A DNA stretch of 64,000 bases from Haloarchaeobius salinus (GCF_024464185.1 NZ_JANHAU010000005.1:124001-188000); one strand, 5' to 3'; positions 19,483 to 28,254 are shown, numbered from the stretch's first letter. Numbers and translations are program-made. Notes: generated from the letters alone by a model not told the origin.

Positions 19483-20232
19483 ATGGACTACCGGCTAGAT
19501 GAAATCGACAAGCGAATCCTCTATCATCTGGCTCTCGAGGCACGTGACACCTCTGCGCCCGACATCGCTGAGGAAGTGAACGTGTCAGCGGGGACAATCC
19601 GTAACCGGATCAACCAGTTAGAGGAGCAGGGAATCATCAGAGGCTACCACGCCGATATCGACTACGAAAGGGCGGAAGGGATGCTCACGAACCGGTTCAA
19701 GTGTACGAGTGCGGCAGCTGATCGAACCAAACTCGCGAAGCAGATCCTCCAGATTCCAGGGGTCGTGAACATCCGTGAGATCATGACCGGGAAGGCCGAT
19801 CTGGAGATCAAAGCCGTCGGGAGCGACACCAGAGATCTCACACGGATCGGGGATGCGATCCTCGAACTGGGCGTGGAGATCGAGGACCAGGACATCATCA
19901 AGCGCGAGCACTTCCGGCCGTATCGGCCGTACGGTCCGGCCGAGACGCGGCACTCCCCGTCGATAACTGATTTCATGAGTCTCGCCGGCGACGCCGAGGT
20001 CGTCGAACTCACGGTACGTGAGGGTGCCCCGATTACGGGAACCACGCTTCGAGAGGCGAACTCCGATGGGCTCCTGGAGGAGGGCCTGCTCGTCGTCGCG
20101 CTCGAACGCGACGGTGAGGTCCTCACGCCACACGGTGAAACGAAGCTCGAGCCGGGCGATCTCATCACCATCTTCGTCCACAACGGCCAGAGCGGCCAGG
20201 TCGAATCAGTGTTCGCGCCGCAGGAGGCCTGA
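19483..20232 (+). CDS. Lrp/AsnC regulator fused to an RCK_C (TrkA_C) domain
   Basis: About 249 residues from the ATG at 19483 (an ATG at 19450 would add 11). The N-terminus is an Lrp-type HTH (DEIDKRILYHLALEARD, then VSAGTIRNRINQLEEQGIIR), and an RAM-like segment follows. The C-terminal about 80 residues form an RCK_C domain (ELTVREGAPITGTTLREA, LEPGDLITIFV) that closely parallels that of TrkA in the same operon. The fusion suggests that the regulator reads the same ligand as the transporter gate and adjusts trk transcription. The ligand is not known from sequence. Confidence 0.88.
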   Translation: MDYRLDEIDKRILYHLALEARDTSAPDIAEEVNVSAGTIRNRINQLEEQGIIRGYHADIDYERAEGMLTNRFKCTSAAADRTKLAKQILQIPGVVNIREIMTGKADLEIKAVGSDTRDLTRIGDAILELGVEIEDQDIIKREHFRPYRPYGPAETRHSPSITDFMSLAGDAEVVELTVREGAPITGTTLREANSDGLLEEGLLVVALERDGEVLTPHGETKLEPGDLITIFVHNGQSGQVESVFAPQEA

Positions 20233-20348
20233 CGAAACATCGCTCACCGGGGCTCCGGATTGTGAGGTTTCGGCCCAACCGGGAGAGCGTGTCATCCATC
20301 CGCAGATAGTTCGCACCCCGAATGGCGATTGCGAACATTACGGAAAGT

Positions 20349-20390
20349 CACGGGGGGAGCCCCGTGCTTTTACGTGGGGATGGATCCCAC
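20349..20390 (+). repeat. Hairpin resembling an IS200/IS605-type right end
   Basis: A perfect 7-bp stem, CACGGGG-GGAG-CCCCGTG at 20349-20366, is followed by CTTTTACGTGGGGATGG. This arrangement resembles the tnpB-distal ends (sotRNA or omega-RNA region) of haloarchaeal IS1341/IS605-group elements. There is no tnpB frame beside it, so it would be a relic. The resemblance is from memory. Confidence 0.4.
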
Positions 20391-20570
20391 AACTCCCCGG
20401 CAAGCAACGGTCACCGCGCTGACCGGATGTGTCGATTAGTGTCGTTTCGTACTGAGCTGTAAGTACCTCTGAATCCCATGCTGGGAGAGGAGTAACGGCT
20501 GGTTGGTACAACCAGTAGTCGTCTCCCGAGGCGGCTACGATTCCGAAACATCTCAACTCAGCGGTGCGGT

Positions 20571-20610
20571 CCCGTGGGAATCCTCACCCTTCAGCACGTG
20601 GAGGACGTCA
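20571..20610 (-). repeat. Second IS605/IS1341-like end fragment
   Basis: On the minus strand this reads GACGTCCTCCACGTGCTGAA then GGGTGAGGATTCCC, similar to the sequence that borders many haloarchaeal IS1341-group genes. It lies about 200 nt from the hairpin at 20349 and in the opposite orientation, with no transposase between. It is probably part of the same or a nested relic. Confidence 0.35.
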
Positions 20611-20826
20611 CCCCCCGCTCGACATCGTTCGAGACGAACCAGGATCCGAAGTTCGGGTCCATCTTCACCATTGCGTATCCTGTTCCCCCTCGTTCGACAG
20701 CAGGTGCGTCTCATCGAGGGGCATCGCCACCCCCAGATCCGCTCGCTTCGAACCCAGCATCTGAGAAGGGACGGAGGTCAGCCGTGGGACCGCCGAGTGC
20801 TCTCGGGGAACGGGACACACCACCGT

Positions 20827-21468
20827 TCAGAAGCGTCGGTCCTCGACGACGCTGCGCACGAGGCCGGCGAGGCGCTCACGGAGCGGCCGGACGATGGGGT
20901 TCGGCTGGCTGCCGAGGTACGCGGTCATCGGGTCGTACTCACCGGTCTCGAGCAGGTGGAGGAGAACGGCCGTCACGCGGTGGTTCCCGTCGAGTATCCT
21001 GGTCTGTGCTCGCCCACGTCGGGTGAGCAACACCGGCGCGGGCACCGACTCCCCGGCGGCCACTCGCTCCCGGTCGGCGAGGATGTGCTCGACGTCGACG
21101 CCGGTCTCCGCGGCGAGCGTCGCGGGCGGTTCCTGCTGGATTCGTCGAGCGCCATCGAGCACGCGACGGTCGTCTGCGAGGCCGCCCCACAGCGAATCGG
21201 CGGGCCCGTCGATGTAGCGGAGTCGCCGGAGCTCGGCTTCCCGGAGCTGGAGTCGATACCACCGGGGCGCTGGGTCGGCGTGGAAGATGGCCGCCGCGCC
21301 CGGTTTCCTCGCGAGCAGTGCCTCGTGGGCCTCGCGCGTCGAGAGCTCGTCGATCCGGTCGGCATCGAGGTTGTCGTCGCGCTTGTCCGCCTCCAGGGCG
21401 AGCCAGTGGTCGATGACCGTCCGTCGTGGGACCCGTTCGAGCCCGTCGGGCGTGGACAGGCCCCTCAT
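20827..21468 (-). CDS. ParB/sulfiredoxin-fold-like protein
   Basis: A 213-residue protein. Near residues 158-175 it carries RILDGNHRVTAVLLHLLETG, which matches the DGNHR-type motif of the ParB-like nuclease/Srx fold. The rest is charged, with no membrane segments. The ATG at 21468 overlaps the stop of the pentapeptide gene by 4 nt, which fixes the start and implies translational coupling. In this fold the motif binds nucleotide or CTP, or phosphorylated substrate. I do not assign a function. It is the last gene of a three-gene operon. Confidence 0.7.
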   Translation of the reverse strand: MRGLSTPDGLERVPRRTVIDHWLALEADKRDDNLDADRIDELSTREAHEALLARKPGAAAIFHADPAPRWYRLQLREAELRRLRYIDGPADSLWGGLADDRRVLDGARRIQQEPPATLAAETGVDVEHILADRERVAAGESVPAPVLLTRRGRAQTRILDGNHRVTAVLLHLLETGEYDPMTAYLGSQPNPIVRPLRERLAGLVRSVVEDRRF

Positions 21469-23291
21469 CGGTGGACCGACCGCGTGAGTGTGAACACGAA
21501 CAGTGCGACGAAGAACGCCCCGATGAAGCCCTCGAGCGCGGAGAACACCCGGAGGCCGAACGAGTCCACGCCGGGGACCGGTGGGGTGCCGATGATGAAC
21601 GAGATGAAGCTCTGGAAGCTGAAGAGGACGTACTCGCGGAACGGGACACCCGCGCTTCCAGGGGCGAGACCGGCCGCATACAGCACTGCGAACCCGAGGC
21701 ACAGGCCGGCCGACGACAGCACCACCCTGCTCGGGCGCTCGCCGTAGCCGGTCGTCGCGCCCATCGTCAGGTTGGCCACCCACCGCCAGAGGCCGGTCCA
21801 GCCACGACGGCGTGGCAACGCACGGAGGCGCTCGCCGTGGCTCAGCCGTCGATACCCCATCTCCTTGCGGAAGAACTCGCCCGCCGCCCGGGTGTCGCCC
21901 GCCGCGGTCGCCCCGCGCTTGGCGCGGAGGTAGGTGTTCTCGATGCCGGCCATTCCGAGTGCTGCGTCCGTCGTATCGCTCCAGAGCCCGAGCCACCGGC
22001 CGACCGCTGCGCGGAGCCCACCGTCGCGGCCGTAGCCGTGGATCCGCCAGTCGACCGCTTCGAAGGCGTCGCGGTGGCCGGCGACGTCGAAGTCGTCGAA
22101 CTCGGTCCGGAAGAGCCGCAGGTGGTCCAGTCGGGGGCCGGGTTCGTCGCTCCCGACGAGGTCGACGTCGCCGAGCACCCCCTTGGTGAGGTCGGCACGA
22201 CTGTCCGTCAGTCGGAGTTCGCCGCCGTCGAGCCTGCTTCGGGAGAGATCGACCGGCGTGGCCGCTGCGGCCGGTGCGAGCCTGATATCGTCGAACCGGG
22301 CGTCGCGTGCGTGTGCCTCGTCGGCGAAGCTCGTGTCGACGAGCGTCGTGAGTCCACGACCGGCGGCCTCGTCGAGGTTCGCGACCGCGGTGAACTGTGC
22401 GCCGTGGAAGTTCGCGCTCTGCTCGAACTGGGCCTTGGCGAAGGTGGCGTAGCGACGGTCTTTCTCCGCTCCTCCGGGTGAGCCGTCGGCTTCGTCACCG
22501 AACCGGGCGCGTGTGAATCGTGCCTTGCTCTCGAAGCGACTCCGATAGAAGGAGACGTTCCGGCGGAAGCCAGCGCCGACGAACGTGGCCGTCTCACCGA
22601 ACCGCGCGCTGCGAAACGACGCGTCGCCGCGCACGGTCGCGAACCGCATCGAGAACATGCTGTCGGGGATCGTGGTCCCAGAGAGGTCGAGCCCGCCGTG
22701 GACGACCGCGAATCGGAGGTCGATCGGGACCGTCACGGAGGCGGTCAGTTCCCGGTTCGACAGGTCGAGCGTTCCGAAGCGCGCACCGTCGAGCGCCCGG
22801 TCGGCGGGGTCGTCCGATTCGATGGCCGCCACGAGCGCATCCCGGACCCGTTCGTCGTCCTTCTCGTCCGGGGGGAGGTGGAACAGACAGCGGTCGTCAC
22901 GGACCGCCTCGTGCGGGCATGCACTCGCAGGGTCGTCGGTTGCCGCATCGGCCAGCATGTTCACCTCGCGCCACGCGGTCTCGACCTCGTCCCAGGTGAA
23001 CCCGAGCGTCTCGGCGTCGTACCGCTGGCAGAGCGTCCATGCGGGCGTCCATCGGAGTCGTGCGGGCGACTCGTCGAGGCGCTCGCCGAGGCGCTCCAGT
23101 GCGGCCGTCCGGCCGCGGTTGGTCCGGACCTGGTTGACGCCGGATTCGGCGCGAAAGCGCAGGAACATGTGCATCGACCACTCGCGCAGGCTCGCCTCCA
23201 CGCGGGCCTGCCACGCCGGCGAGGCGTAGTACGTGCACTGACTGTCCATGGAGCGTTCACCACCGTTCGGGGCTTCAATCTCCCGGCTCAT
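21465..23291 (-). CDS. Pentapeptide-repeat protein with C-terminal two-TM channel-like domain
   Basis: A 608-residue protein. Residues about 15-130 form a helical N-domain ending in a Cys/His cluster (CPHEAVRDDRCLFH). Residues about 165-370 show pentapeptide-like A(D/N)LxX repeats, such as ASFRSARFGETATFVGAGF and RATFAKAQFEQSANFHGAQF patterns. The C-terminus (about 510-608) has two hydrophobic helices flanking FQSFISFIIGTPPVPG, the position of a channel pore loop, but without the TVGYGD filter. The start is supported by a 4-nt overlap with the upstream glycosyltransferase stop. Confidence 0.8.
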   Translation of the reverse strand: MSREIEAPNGGERSMDSQCTYYASPAWQARVEASLREWSMHMFLRFRAESGVNQVRTNRGRTAALERLGERLDESPARLRWTPAWTLCQRYDAETLGFTWDEVETAWREVNMLADAATDDPASACPHEAVRDDRCLFHLPPDEKDDERVRDALVAAIESDDPADRALDGARFGTLDLSNRELTASVTVPIDLRFAVVHGGLDLSGTTIPDSMFSMRFATVRGDASFRSARFGETATFVGAGFRRNVSFYRSRFESKARFTRARFGDEADGSPGGAEKDRRYATFAKAQFEQSANFHGAQFTAVANLDEAAGRGLTTLVDTSFADEAHARDARFDDIRLAPAAAATPVDLSRSRLDGGELRLTDSRADLTKGVLGDVDLVGSDEPGPRLDHLRLFRTEFDDFDVAGHRDAFEAVDWRIHGYGRDGGLRAAVGRWLGLWSDTTDAALGMAGIENTYLRAKRGATAAGDTRAAGEFFRKEMGYRRLSHGERLRALPRRRGWTGLWRWVANLTMGATTGYGERPSRVVLSSAGLCLGFAVLYAAGLAPGSAGVPFREYVLFSFQSFISFIIGTPPVPGVDSFGLRVFSALEGFIGAFFVALFVFTLTRSVHR

Positions 23292-24352
23292 CGATCCAGG
23301 ACGCGCGAGCGGAGGAACGCCCGCAGCCCGGTGGTCGTCGCGGTGTACGACGGCTGTCGCGCGGCCGTGTCCGCGGCGGCCGTCCCCAGGCGCACGAGCA
23401 GCTCTCGGTCGTCGGCCAGCCGGGCGAGGCGCTCCCGGAGCGTGTCCGGGTCGTCGGGTGAGACGAGATAGCCGTTCTCGCCGTCGACGACGACGTCACC
23501 GGCACCCCCGGCCGCAGACGCGATGACGGGGAGGCCGAACCCCATCGCTTCGAGGTAGACGATGCCGAACCCCTCGTGCCGGGACGGGACCGCCAACAGG
23601 TGTGCGGCTGCCAGTCGGTCGGCCAGGTCGGCGTCCGGGAGGAACCCGGTGAACGTCACTCGGTCGTCGATGCCCGCCGCCGTCACCTGCCGCTGGAGAC
23701 GCTCCGCGTAGTCGGGAGCGGCGTCCAGAGCGCCGACGACCGTCAGCTCACAGTCCGGCACTGCCGCCACCGCGTCGATCAGCCCGTGGACGTTCTTCCG
23801 TGGGACGACGCTCCCGACCGCGACGATCCGAAGCGGCCCGTCGATCGCGCGTCGCTCGATCACCGTCGGGGCAGGAGTGGTCCGGTCGTCGAAGCGGTCG
23901 CCGGCCGGTTGCCCGACGTGCAACGGCCCGTCGTAGCCGTGCGCTCGAACCGTCCTGGCCGTGTCGTGACTGGTCGTCACCACGGCGTCGACGCTGCGGA
24001 GATACGCCCGTTCGACGGCACTGTACCACCGCTGTCGGAGCGGTGACCACCGCTCGCTCGCCCGGAGGTGATGGACGATGGAGACGATGGGCGTCTCGCT
24101 GTCGACCCGTCGATTCCAGCCGACGAGCGTCGGATGTGCGAGTTCGTCCTGCAGCACGACGTCGTACCGCTCGAGGTCGGGCGGCGTCCCCCGGAGGCCG
24201 GCCCACAGGCCGCGATGGTAGTCGTACCACGGGAGCTCGTGGACGGTGACCGTCTCACCGGCCGCCCGCAGCTCCTCGACCAGCCGTCGGTCGTACCTGA
24301 ACCCCCCTGTCGTCGTGTCGAGCTCGCCGTAGAGTACCAGCCCCAGCTGCAT
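23288..24352 (-). CDS. GT4-type glycosyltransferase (GT-B fold)
   Basis: A 354-residue glycosyltransferase of group 1 (GT4). The C-terminal domain has the nucleotide-sugar-binding region (VAVGSVVPRKNVHGLIDAV) and the EX7E motif in SRHEGFGIVYLEAMGFG. There are no membrane helices, so it is cytosolic or peripheral. It is the first gene of a tightly overlapping operon with the pentapeptide/channel protein and the ParB-like protein. The acceptor is unknown. Confidence 0.92.
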   Translation of the reverse strand: MQLGLVLYGELDTTTGGFRYDRRLVEELRAAGETVTVHELPWYDYHRGLWAGLRGTPPDLERYDVVLQDELAHPTLVGWNRRVDSETPIVSIVHHLRASERWSPLRQRWYSAVERAYLRSVDAVVTTSHDTARTVRAHGYDGPLHVGQPAGDRFDDRTTPAPTVIERRAIDGPLRIVAVGSVVPRKNVHGLIDAVAAVPDCELTVVGALDAAPDYAERLQRQVTAAGIDDRVTFTGFLPDADLADRLAAAHLLAVPSRHEGFGIVYLEAMGFGLPVIASAAGGAGDVVVDGENGYLVSPDDPDTLRERLARLADDRELLVRLGTAAADTAARQPSYTATTTGLRAFLRSRVLDR

Positions 24353-24598
24353 TCACCGGGTGTTCGCAGTGCGGGGGTTTGAATGCACGCACGTATCATA
24401 CTCACCCGGTAGTGACCACTCACTGCCGGGCGCACTCGCGGTCGACGCGGACGACCGCACCGTCCCACGTCCTTCGTCGGCATTCACACCACGCAACTCC
24501 CCCGGCAACCGGTGGAACCGTGATTTGGGATCTCACGCTGCTGCGCTGTCGGCTGTTCTGGATTCCGGATCGAGACAGTCACGTCTGATGTCTCGAAT

Positions 24599-26088
24599 TC
24601 AAAGGCCGTCATCGCTCGCTGTCGCCCCGACGCCAGTTTCGTCGAGGTCGACTTCGGGTTCGGTCAGGCCACTCCCGCGCCACGTTCCGCGGCGGTACCA
24701 GACGTACGCGATGGTCGCTCCGACGACGTTCGAGACAGCGAAGGACAGCCAGACGCCCGTTTCACCGAGCGTGCCCGCAGTGACCCACGCGATCGGGAAT
24801 CGGATGACACCGAGCGTCAGCACGGATATCGCGGCCGCAGTGAGCGTCTTCCCGGCACCGCGGAAGCTCCCCGTGTATGCCCGCATGATACCCATGAACC
24901 CGAACGTTAGCGCGACGTAACGGATGAACTCGGCTCCGATGCTGATCACATCGGCAGCGTTCGTCTGGTCGGCACCGACGAACACCGAGACGATGGGCTC
25001 CGGGAACACGAAGGCGACGACGCCACCGACGCTGAGGACACCGAAGAGGACTTTCGCAGCCAGCCCTGCTGCTCGTTCGGCGCGGTCCGGTTTGTCGGCA
25101 CCGATGTTCTGGCCCGTCATCGTTTCGACGCCACGGGCGACGGCGAGTGCGGGGAGGAAGGCGACCGAGAAGACACGGGTCCCGATGCCGTACGCGGCGA
25201 CGACGGTGTCCGGGAACATCGCGACGATGACCAGCAGAAGGTTCATCGACACTGCTCGTCCGGTACCTTCGACGGACGCCGGAAGACCGATGCGAACGAG
25301 TCGGCGGAGATAGGAGAGGTCGGGGACCATGTCGTGGAGGCGGATCTGGACGCCACGGTTCCCACGGAACATGATAGCCAGGCCGACGACCAGTGCTATC
25401 GCGCGCGAGAAGATCGTCGCGATGGCGGCCCCTTGGATGCCGAGTTCGGGGAACGCGACTGTGCCCACGAGGGGTGCGTTCTCGACGACCGTCCAGCCGA
25501 AGATGAGGAACGGGTCGATGATGATGTTGAGAACGACAGAGCCGAACATCACGATCATCGGTGTGATCGTGTCGCCGTACCCGCGCATGAGCGCGACGAA
25601 GACGGCGAAGCCGAACATGAACAGCAGGCCCAGTGAGATGACTTCCATGTAGCTCGTCGCGAGCGGCTGGACGTCCTGAGAGACACCCATCACACCGAGG
25701 AACGTGTCGACGCCGACGTAGCCGATGGCACCGAGGACGACGGAGGCGATGACAGCGAAGGTCACCGTCTGCGAGGCGGCGTACTCGGCCTCGCGTTCCT
25801 CACCCGCACCCGTGAACTGGGCGACGAGGACGCTGCCCGCGACGGAGATCCCCATCCCGAGCGAGATGAGCAGGAAGACCATCGGAACGCGAAGCTAATC
25901 GCAGCCAGGGCGTCCGTGCTGTACTGGCCGAGCCAGAACGTATCAGCCAGGTTGTACGCCGTCTGAAGGAGGTTCGTCACGACGATCGGCATCGAGAGGA
26001 AGAACAGTGGCTTCCCGATGCTGCCCGACGTCAGGTCGAACTCCTCGGGACCCCTGAACAACGCGGAGATGCGGCTTCGCAGCCCCAT
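24599..26088 (-). pseudogene. MATE-family multidrug exporter, frameshifted
   Basis: The N-terminal part (from the ATG at 26088; PLFFLSMPIVVTNLLQTAYN and LADTFWLGQYSTDALAAISF) and the remaining 427 residues (from 25882; MVFLLISLGMGISVAGSV onward) lie in different frames. In the family these join as AISFAFPMVFLL. Here the joint reads TTCCGATG where TTCCCGATG would keep frame, so one C is missing at 25883-25885. The rest is intact, with 12 helices in total. It overlaps the TetR stop by 1 nt, so it was probably the regulated transporter. This may be a real inactivation or a sequencing error. Confidence 0.85.
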
Positions 26089-26705
26089 CAGTGGGCTGCC
26101 TCCGATAGCTCGTCGGCGACTAGATGCTGCTCGGCGTACCGTATCACCGTGGCGTGGAGCTTCTCCGACGGGTAGTCCACGGCAACGCGTCGTGTGTGAG
26201 CCCCCGTGATGGCCGTCACGAGGAACTCGGCGTCGACAGCCGGGTCGACGGTTTCGGCGAAGTCACCGGTCGTCACGCCAGCCGCGAGGATATCCCGTAG
26301 CCGTTCGAACAGCACCACATCGAACTCCGTCAGCCGTGTCTGGATGGCGTCGTCGTACGGCGCTTGCGCCTTCGCCTCCAGTAGTGCAGTGCGGAGTTCC
26401 TGGCCAGGCGGCGCGGCTTCGTTCGTGAGGACGGTCTCGAAGACCGCGAACAGTTGCTCTCGCGGGGTGCCACCGTCGACCGCCGGAAGTCGTGCAGTGT
26501 ACCGTTCGTACAGAAAGTCGAGGAACTCGATGAAGAGGTTCCCCTTGCTGTCGTAGTAGTAGTGGATGGCGGCTTTGCTTCGGTCTGCCTCGTCGGCGAT
26601 ATCTTCCAGGGTGAGGTTCGCGTATCCGTGTCGGCAGAGGGCACGATACGTTGCCTCCAGGATCTCGGTCGCTGTGTCGTCCTCCATTGCGGTTGAGCCT
26701 GTCAT
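26088..26705 (-). CDS. TetR/AcrR-family transcriptional regulator
   Basis: A 205-residue TetR regulator. The N-terminal HTH is EATYRALCRHGYANLTLEDI through ADEADRSKAAIHYYYDSKG, with the TetR consensus recognition helix. It lies immediately upstream of, and overlaps by 1 nt, the MATE exporter, so it most likely represses that operon. A second ATG 6 codons in (MEDDT) could be the start. An inverted repeat 19-36 nt upstream is a candidate autoregulatory site. It is closely similar in its HTH to the TetR gene at 28449-29042. Confidence 0.9.
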   Translation of the reverse strand: MTGSTAMEDDTATEILEATYRALCRHGYANLTLEDIADEADRSKAAIHYYYDSKGNLFIEFLDFLYERYTARLPAVDGGTPREQLFAVFETVLTNEAAPPGQELRTALLEAKAQAPYDDAIQTRLTEFDVVLFERLRDILAAGVTTGDFAETVDPAVDAEFLVTAITGAHTRRVAVDYPSEKLHATVIRYAEQHLVADELSEAAH

Positions 26706-26723
26706 AGAAAAGTCAACGATGTC

Positions 26724-26741
26724 TCACCCAGAACAGGGTGA
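26724..26741. promoter_or_regulatory. Inverted repeat upstream of tetR-MATE
   Basis: TCACCC-AGAACA-GGGTGA lies 19-36 nt upstream of the tetR start and also in the 73-nt gap to the divergent HalOD1 gene. It is a candidate TetR operator. It has not been compared with other sites. Confidence 0.4.
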
Positions 26742-26778
26742 ACAACAAGTGTTTCAGACGTAAGTAGCTAATACTATT

Positions 26779-27015
26779 ATGGATGAAAGGGTTACTCAGC
26801 AAATTATTGAAGCAATAGCTGATGTTGAAGGGGTAGAACCCGAGAACTTGCATAATGTTCTCGAAGACGAGGTTTCTACGGATGCGATAAGAGAATTGGT
26901 CAACCACAGCAGTAATTCGTGGCGACTTCAGTTTGAGACGCGAAATCACATTATACAGGTGATGGGAAACAACACTATTCTCGTTGACGGCAAGCAAAAA
27001 CGAGCGTCCTTCTGA
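26779..27015 (+). CDS. HalOD1-family small protein
   Basis: A 78-residue protein of the haloarchaeal output domain 1 type. It has the layout of the family: helix (VTQQIIEAIADVEGVEPENL), then a short region LHNVLEDEVSTDAIRELV, then two strands (WRLQFETRNHIIQVMGNNT and ILVDGKQ). HalOD1 domains often act as the output part of response regulators and also occur alone. The gene is clearly A/T-rich compared with its neighbours, consistent with acquisition near the insertion sequence. Confidence 0.75.
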   Translation: MDERVTQQIIEAIADVEGVEPENLHNVLEDEVSTDAIRELVNHSSNSWRLQFETRNHIIQVMGNNTILVDGKQKRASF

Positions 27016-27030
27016 ACTCTGTATCCCTCG

Positions 27031-27153
27031 TTACCACGGAACAAGAGAATAATCCGTCAGCCCAGCACCAAGGATCCAATAGATGATTGCACTGAATGCC
27101 ATCAATGCCAACAGGACAATATGGAGGTTTCTCTCTTGGCGAACTCTGTTCAT
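27031..27153 (-). CDS. 40-residue single-helix membrane protein
   Basis: A complete frame from an ATG at 27153 to a TAA at 27031 encodes 40 residues. A basic N-terminus (NRVRQERN) precedes a hydrophobic helix HIVLLALMAFSAIIYWILGA and a short polar tail ending SLVPW. It is convergent with the HalOD1 gene. The charge pattern and helix length look like a real small membrane protein. Its A/T-rich composition matches the HalOD1 gene and suggests a shared origin. Confidence 0.5.
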   Translation of the reverse strand: MNRVRQERNLHIVLLALMAFSAIIYWILGAGLTDYSLVPW

Positions 27154-27222
27154 ACTATACTAAGGGACTGGAGACGGAAATACAGCAGGACTCCCCCAAT
27201 GGAGTGTGTTATACGATTCACC

Positions 27223-28230
27223 TCATAGCGTCAGCTTCTCACGTCCAAGATCATCTCCTCGTTCGAAGTTGGTAATTACAACGACGAGTCGGAGACACAG
27301 CGCAAGGAATACTTCTGTTCGTGCGTGGACGTGGCCTCGGGCGCGGACGTGCCCGAGGCCGCAGTCCTTGACTGCGTCGTTGGTTCGTTCGACTCCTGTC
27401 CGGTTATTGTACGTCTCGTCCAAGATAGATTGTTCCAGCTGAACGTCCTCGCTGTGTTCCTCAATTCGGTCTTCGATCCTGTACTCGATGTCTTTCGGGT
27501 CGTCAGTGTTTCGCGGGTTGTATGTGGCGATTGGCACGACGCCTGCGACCAGCAGGCGGTCGTGCAATTCGAGGATGTCGTAGGCACTGTCTCCAAGCAT
27601 CCAGATGGGTGTATCGACGGCGAGCGCGTCACGCGTGACGCGCATCGCCGTCTCCTGATCCGCTTGCTTGGCCTGTGTGAACTCCGCTGCAATCGGTATC
27701 TTTGCACCGGTCGAGACAATCGTACAGCCGAAGCCGTAGTAGTACTCTTCAGCCGTTGGATCGTAGTTCCATGACGCCGCGTCGTTGTACTGGATCGGCT
27801 CAACGTGTGTCGAATCGATAGAGTACGTCGAGTCGAGCAGGCCGCGGGCGGCGGCCTGCTCGACGAGCCTGTCGAAGACATCGTCGATAACGTGTTCGAG
27901 GTCGGTGAGAAACCGGTCAATCGTGTCTCTGGATGGCGGTTTGTCGAGTCCACAGTAGTACCAAACGAGACCGTTCTGGAGTTCTCGTGCAACCGGACGC
28001 GTTCCGTAGATGTCCTTGTAATAGCAGTGCAGAAAGCCGCAAAAGAGGTCTGGTGGCTGATGGACTCGTGTTCGCCCCCGCCTTGAGGGGGCGAACACGT
28101 CGTACTCCAGCAGAAACTCGAACTCAAGGTGCTCAAACAGCGGTACTGTCTCGGTGGCCGCGACATTCAAGAAGTCGTCTACCGAAGCTACGTCTTGCAG
28201 GGCGTTGGTACTGCTGGACACAGTTTCCAA
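27223..28230 (-). CDS. IS4/IS5-type DDE transposase
   Basis: A 335-residue transposase. The first catalytic Asp is in STYSIDSTHVE (D139), the second in WMLGDSAYDIL (D214), and the Glu is E281 within Y274-N-N-R277-T-G-V-E281, giving the Y(2)R(3)E(6)K signature of the IS4/IS5 superfamily. No internal stop or frameshift is visible, so it could still be active. The likely start codon is TTG at 28230, or a GTG three codons later. A 16-nt palindrome lies 8 nt upstream of the start. Confidence 0.9.
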   Translation of the reverse strand: METVSSSTNALQDVASVDDFLNVAATETVPLFEHLEFEFLLEYDVFAPSRRGRTRVHQPPDLFCGFLHCYYKDIYGTRPVARELQNGLVWYYCGLDKPPSRDTIDRFLTDLEHVIDDVFDRLVEQAAARGLLDSTYSIDSTHVEPIQYNDAASWNYDPTAEEYYYGFGCTIVSTGAKIPIAAEFTQAKQADQETAMRVTRDALAVDTPIWMLGDSAYDILELHDRLLVAGVVPIATYNPRNTDDPKDIEYRIEDRIEEHSEDVQLEQSILDETYNNRTGVERTNDAVKDCGLGHVRARGHVHARTEVFLALCLRLVVVITNFERGDDLGREKLTL

Positions 28231-28238
28231 ACCCTGCG

Positions 28239-28254
28239 GCCTCCCTTGGGAGGC
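28239..28254. repeat. Perfect palindrome inside the IS, upstream of the transposase start
   Basis: GCCTCCC-TT-GGGAGGC lies between the inferred right TIR and the TTG start codon. As RNA it could fold into a hairpin covering the ribosome-binding region and limit transposase translation. Confidence 0.6.
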
